A stretch of 9,573 nucleotides of DNA, from contig DFBQ01000168.1 of assembly GCA_002367355.1 (NCBI GenBank), forward strand, positions 1 to 9,573. The letters run 5' to 3'. Within the stretch, counting starts at the first letter, position 1; each line of letters starts with the position of its first letter. The position numbers were made by a program, and so were the translations under genes. The notes beneath the pieces were generated by a model. That model searched no databases, had not been told where the DNA came from, and saw only the letters and a list, made by a program, of their open reading frames with translations. This DNA is from Deltaproteobacteria bacterium UBA3076 (GTDB lineage Bacteria > Desulfobacterota > Dissulfuribacteria > Dissulfuribacterales > UBA3076). Of this stretch, positions 6,411 to 9,573 are shown piece by piece.

Positions 6411-6488
6411 TCAGAATTCTTCCATCAACCTATTGATTCGTTCTGTGCGCTCCTTGATTGCCGTATCCACTTCGCCAGCCTGGTAAGA
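6411..6488 (-). pseudogene. C-terminal remnant of an upstream operon gene
   Basis: Twenty-five protein-like residues end at TGA 6411-6413 (YQAGEVDTAIKERTERINRL, then MEEF), a charged, probably helical or coiled-coil tail. The stop overlaps an in-frame ATG of the exported-protein gene (TGATG), as expected for genes that were once translationally coupled. Just upstream the frame is closed by TAA, and the following DNA does not look coding, so the gene's body seems to have been removed by rearrangement near 6489. No family can be assigned from so short a piece. Confidence 0.45.
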
Positions 6489-6583
6489 TTAAATCTTTTC
6501 TTTGGTCTCTTATCCAACCTCAAAAGCAATTACACCCCCAAACGCTCTGACGGGGATTTTCGTCGCCCCCACGCAGGAAAATA

Positions 6584-6764
6584 ATTAGCCACCCGCTCGC
6601 TATGCTCACTCGACCCACACGGACACACACAGACAAAAAACCTTATCCGCTGGTGGACACACTAGCAGATAAATTGTCGGCGTCCCTCAGGCACGTACTG
6701 TTTTTGCCCTGCCATGTCGGCAGGATAAAATGTCTGTGTGGGTCTGTGTGGGTCTGTGGCTAAT
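6584..6764. repeat. Inverted-repeat element with 10-bp-periodic arms
   Basis: The outer 9-bp ends are perfect (ATTAGCCAC at 6584-6592, GTGGCTAAT at 6756-6764). The inner arms of 24 bp (6612-6635 and 6731-6754) match at 22 of 24 positions. The right arm is built from GTCTGTGTGG units repeated every 10 bp, and the left is its slightly diverged inverse. The left side has a 19-bp insertion between outer and inner arms that the right side lacks. Inside the 95-bp loop are a paired TTATCC/GGATAA and a small hairpin CTGCC-ATGTC-GGCAG (6709-6723). The size (about 181 bp), terminal symmetry and lack of coding capacity resemble a MITE or a structural repeat. No clear target-site duplication was seen. 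Confidence 0.75.
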
Positions 6765-6766
6765 AA

Positions 6767-6986
6767 ATGTATTTTCACGGTAAAAACCCATATTATTATT
6801 CAGCTTCCCAACCGGTGCTTCTTGAGCAAGATTTTTTCCCATAGCAATCCTATCTGCTGGTCTTGAGATTGAGATTTTCCATTTTCAAAGGTCTTGCAAA
6901 CAATAGACGGTATACTGATCGATTTATTCAAATATTTTTTTGGATAGAGATGTGGTGTTGGAATAGGCTGCTTATGGGAGGTATTC
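6767..6986. other. Non-coding stretch upstream of the IS91 remnant
   Basis: No convincing gene is present. A 62-codon frame on the - strand (6800-6988) starts on the complement of the transposase start codon and has no protein-like features that I can recognise. The right end carries GGGAGG (6976-6981), a good ribosome binding site for the + strand transposase start at 6987. This may be the 5' non-coding part of the old IS91 element, but neither element end could be placed. Confidence 0.4.
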
Positions 6987-7177
6987 ATGGTTTGGCCACG
7001 CCATGAGGTGGTGGACGTTTTCCGCCGCCCATGGAGGGAAGTTTCGGAAGCCCCATGCTGTCACCATTGAGCAGTGCAGGGTCATGCGTCATATCGAGAC
7101 TTGCAGGACTGCGGCCCTGGGTGGACATATAGAGGTCTGCGACACATACGGCGCGTAGCCAATTCTGACCAAGACCG
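6987..7177 (+). pseudogene. Decayed N-terminal fragment of an IS91-family transposase
   Basis: IS91-family transposases are rolling-circle HUH enzymes with an N-terminal zinc-binding domain. ATG 6987, after a GGGAGG ribosome binding site, opens MVWPRHEVVDVFRR, matching the usual EVADIFR-type start. The frame then shifts: with one extra C removed near 7028-7030 it continues as HGGKFRKPHAV, then RVMRHIETCRTAALGGHIEV and CDTYGA. CRTAALGGH-x-x-x-C-D is the family signature. A TAG at 7156-7158 ends this frame. Another frame resumes as RVANSDQDRY, a worn version of the expected RIAYNSCRNRHC zinc-finger segment. The similarity runs out at about 7177, next to the stop of the caspase gene. The catalytic HUH and tyrosine region is absent. 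Confidence 0.85.
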
Positions 7178-9573
7178 CTACTTAACTCGCCCTATGATCA
7201 CCTGTCCCTCGGCTTCGCCTTTTTTGACGGGATGTTGCGAGCCTCCGGTTGCCCTCGGCACCCACTTGTTCAAATAGAGGTAAATTTCGTTTACATCAAT
7301 GAGGCCATCCTCGCTCAGATCAGCCGCACCCTTCAAACCTTCCAGCAGGTAGTAAGTGAAGTAGCCGTGACGAAGCTTATCCGACTCCTGGCTCACCTCG
7401 TTGGCATTGCTTGAGGTAAGGATGATGCGGCCCTTTCCCGCCCGGGCGATCCGGTCCAGGAAGGAATCGGAGATGTTTGCACGCCACCCTGGGGCCAGAA
7501 TGGTCCTGCCCCCGCTTCCACCGCTATAACAACTGTCGGCAATAAAGATCACCCGTTGAGCCTTGATGCGGCTGAATATCCTGGCTATTTCGTTCATAGG
7601 AATGGCGGTGCTGTAAAGGTCCTCCGGATCAGAATTATAGGCGAGGATGTATTTGGTGATACCGTCTCTATCATCGCTTCCAGGGTCTTCCTCAGGTGCT
7701 CCGTGCCCGGCAAAGAATATTAGAACAGTATCTTCCGGCTTGTCCGCTTTTTTGCGGAGTTTGGTCCCGAGTAGAGATCTCATATTCAAAACAGTGGCTT
7801 CAGAATCATAGAGTTCAAAAAGGTGTTTCCGATCAAACCCCATGTTTTCCCTGAGATATTCAGCAAAGGCCCTGGCATCATTTCCTGCATAGTTCAGAGC
7901 AGGTATCTTGGAGCTTTGCCGGTAACGATTAATGCCGATTACAGCGGCCCACATCTCTCCCATTTCCGCTTCGCGATGGAGGGTAAGCGTCTTTGAACTT
8001 GACAGGTTTTCAATATCAAAGGCCGTAATGGTGATTTCATTCTTGCCCATACGAAGCGGTACCTTGTGATTGAATCTAAGCTCCCTCTGATCTCCGCTAT
8101 CTTTGCCAACTACTCCGATTCCCCTTGATGTGTCCAAACGGCGGCCGTTCACAAAAATGTCAATATCGGCAACACCCTTGTCGTCTGCAATGTTCCCGGA
8201 AAACCTCACAAATTCCGAGGCAACTTTATTGTTGTTCCTGGGCGATGCAATTGCAATGACCGGCGGAGCGTTATAAATCGGCGGCGGCGCAGAATAGACC
8301 TGTTTAGGTCTCTGACCTGCGACAGTTATGACTTCTGCCTGCTCCGGGACGATATTCAGGGCGAGGGAGAGATCTTTGTCTGAAAAATCCTTCTGTTTGA
8401 TGGTGAAATGAAGAGGAAGATTGCCTTCACTGGCCCTGTGCTGGACATTGATGGTGAATGTCTGAGATTCGCTCTCACTTCCTGAAGCAAGTCTGCCGAT
8501 CCTCACCGTCTTGTCGCCGAGGAGACGCACGCCCTCTTTTATGTCGCCATCGGGTCCGGCGCCAATATTGAGGACCACGTTGTCAGCATCAAGCCGTCCT
8601 GTGTTTCTTACCTTGACGATAAGGTCTACGGTTTCTCCCTGCTCAATTACCCCGTTATTGTTGCGGTCAAGGATCTGATGCGCAATCTCGAAATCGGGCA
8701 ATGTCAGTCTCACCGGTATGTTGATCCGGTCAGTGAGGCCTGGAAAATCCTGCTGGTCAAATTGAACACGGACATCCACGGAAGCATTCTGAAATGTCCT
8801 TGGGACTTTGAAGGCAAAGCGCAGGGGAGAATACTTGGAACCGGCCGGGATGTATTCTATTCTTGAATGCTTCTTGGAAAATACGAGTCCGTCGGACTGG
8901 AGAGAAACCCTGAGATTCCTTGCCTCCATCTTTCCTTTGTTGGCAGGAACGATTTCTATTTCTCCTTCCTCCCCGTTTTCGAGCACGTCATTTCCATTCC
9001 TATCTATAATTCTGTAAGTATAGGCAAGGACCGGCCGATGACTTTCCGTATTGATGGCGAAAACTTTCCTGGCTTCCGAGGCCCCACGGACATCCGAAGC
9101 CGTAAAATCAATCTCGATTTTCCCGCCCGAATACATGCGAGGGATGGAAAAGGCCAGATTTGCAGTCACTGTCTGGCCGGGCAGGATCTGGGGAATGGTG
9201 GCGCTTCTCCGGTTTACTTCAATACCCTGGTTGATGGATGCTATGGACAGTTTGACCTTCAGTGCCTTGCCGACACCATTGTTTCTGACGAACGGGATAA
9301 GCTCGATAGTTTCGCCGTTTTCAGGAATGCCGTTTCCGTTTCCCCTAGCAAGTCCTGTGTTTCCGTCATTGATCTTGTAACTGGCAATTGATAGGACTGG
9401 TTTTTCCAGGCTAACCGCAGGTACATTCAGGTTGTATTTCTTTGAGTCGTAACCGCGTTTCTCTTTGCAGACTATCCAGAAAGGCACAGTGCCGTCAGCC
9501 AGATCAAGATCGGATTTGATGTCGATTTTAACTTCCTTGGATTTACCGGGCTGGATGTCACCAACAGGGATAA
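7178..9573 (-). CDS. Multidomain caspase-like (C14) protein with calcium-type Ig repeats, 5'-truncated
   Basis: The frame stays open to the right edge, so the start lies outside; 798 codons plus the stop are visible. Residues are numbered from GTG 9487, which is only an internal codon. Three Ig-like repeats of about 110 residues each carry an Asx-rich loop, NGNGIPENGE (50-59), DRNGNDVLENGE (162-173) and DRNNNGVIEQGE (274-285), followed by N-x-G, as in CARDB-like surface modules. A proline-rich hinge (400-409) leads to a Big_7-like Ig domain (about 408-505). The C14 caspase domain (about 511-745) has the catalytic His595 in FFAGHG (codon 7703-7705) and Cys653 in IADSCYSGG (codon 7529-7531), so peptidase activity is likely. 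An EF-hand-type loop, DLSEDGLIDVNE (723-734), sits near its end. The protein is presumably exported, but the signal peptide is out of view. Bacterial members cut after basic residues in studied cases; its target is unknown. Confidence 0.93.
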   Translation of the reverse strand, partial: IPVGDIQPGKSKEVKIDIKSDLDLADGTVPFWIVCKEKRGYDSKKYNLNVPAVSLEKPVLSIASYKINDGNTGLARGNGNGIPENGETIELIPFVRNNGVGKALKVKLSIASINQGIEVNRRSATIPQILPGQTVTANLAFSIPRMYSGGKIEIDFTASDVRGASEARKVFAINTESHRPVLAYTYRIIDRNGNDVLENGEEGEIEIVPANKGKMEARNLRVSLQSDGLVFSKKHSRIEYIPAGSKYSPLRFAFKVPRTFQNASVDVRVQFDQQDFPGLTDRINIPVRLTLPDFEIAHQILDRNNNGVIEQGETVDLIVKVRNTGRLDADNVVLNIGAGPDGDIKEGVRLLGDKTVRIGRLASGSESESQTFTINVQHRASEGNLPLHFTIKQKDFSDKDLSLALNIVPEQAEVITVAGQRPKQVYSAPPPIYNAPPVIAIASPRNNNKVASEFVRFSGNIADDKGVADIDIFVNGRRLDTSRGIGVVGKDSGDQRELRFNHKVPLRMGKNEITITAFDIENLSSSKTLTLHREAEMGEMWAAVIGINRYRQSSKIPALNYAGNDARAFAEYLRENMGFDRKHLFELYDSEATVLNMRSLLGTKLRKKADKPEDTVLIFFAGHGAPEEDPGSDDRDGITKYILAYNSDPEDLYSTAIPMNEIARIFSRIKAQRVIFIADSCYSGGSGGRTILAPGWRANISDSFLDRIARAGKGRIILTSSNANEVSQESDKLRHGYFTYYLLEGLKGAADLSEDGLIDVNEIYLYLNKWVPRATGGSQHPVKKGEAEGQVIIGRVK

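Noticed and set aside
6800..6988. 62-codon frame on the - strand
   Set aside because: It begins on the complement of the IS91 remnant's start codon, shows no recognisable domain, and lies in DNA better explained as the upstream part of the transposase relic.
7074..7277. 67-codon + strand frame across the IS91 relic and caspase 3' end
   Set aside because: Only about ten codons (RVANSDQDRY) resemble the transposase. The rest is out of frame with it or antisense to the caspase gene.
8867..9391. 174-codon + strand frame opposite the caspase gene
   Set aside because: It is antisense to the clearly coding Ig-like repeats and shows no domain, so it is a shadow of codon usage on the other strand.

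Overview
This 9.6-kb window looks like a chromosomal stretch of a Gram-negative bacterium, most likely a member of the Desulfobacterota or a related lineage. That assignment rests on gene content and on remembered gene order (xseA beside an M23 peptidase gene, IS91-type and REP-associated transposase debris, large caspase-like surface proteins). It is an inference, not a measured result. No RNA gene, CRISPR array, intact transposon or complete defence operon was found.

Left part (1-3019, + strand): after a degraded edge there is a good candidate promoter (260-287). It is followed by a long leader holding a 7-bp-periodic inverted repeat (361-447), then xseA, the exonuclease VII large subunit (512-1969). 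A second inverted repeat built from 7-bp units (1961-2107) fills the whole gap to a secreted M23 (LytM-type) endopeptidase gene (2117-3019). It supplies the xseA stop codon and ends 9 bp before the peptidase start codon. The small-subunit gene xseB, which I would expect nearby, is not here.

Middle (3020-4558): a perfect 24-bp palindrome (3099-3122) precedes an AAA_14/DUF4143-type ATPase with a C-terminal PD-(D/E)XK-like nuclease core (3177-4397, +). Just past its stop lies the N-terminal stub of a REP-associated Y1 transposase on the - strand.

Minus-strand membrane operon (4590-6488): in transcription order there is a truncated C-terminal fragment of an unknown gene, an exported 284-aa protein, a 78-aa two-helix protein, a 146-aa four-helix protein and an 82-aa one-helix protein. 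The second to fourth of these are joined by short overlaps with good ribosome binding sites. None is recognisable by function, so this is the best candidate for an undescribed system in the window.

Right part (6584-9573): a third inverted repeat, with 10-bp-periodic arms (6584-6764), is followed by a decayed N-terminal IS91-family transposase fragment (6987-7177, +) that abuts the stop codon of a large caspase-like protein (- strand, 7178 to beyond the right edge). That protein has at least three Ig-like repeats with Asx-rich calcium-type loops, a proline-rich hinge, one more Ig-like domain, and a C14 caspase domain with the His-Cys dyad and an embedded EF-hand-type loop. Three mobile or repeat remnants lie between or beside the caspase gene and the membrane operon, so whether the two were once linked is open.
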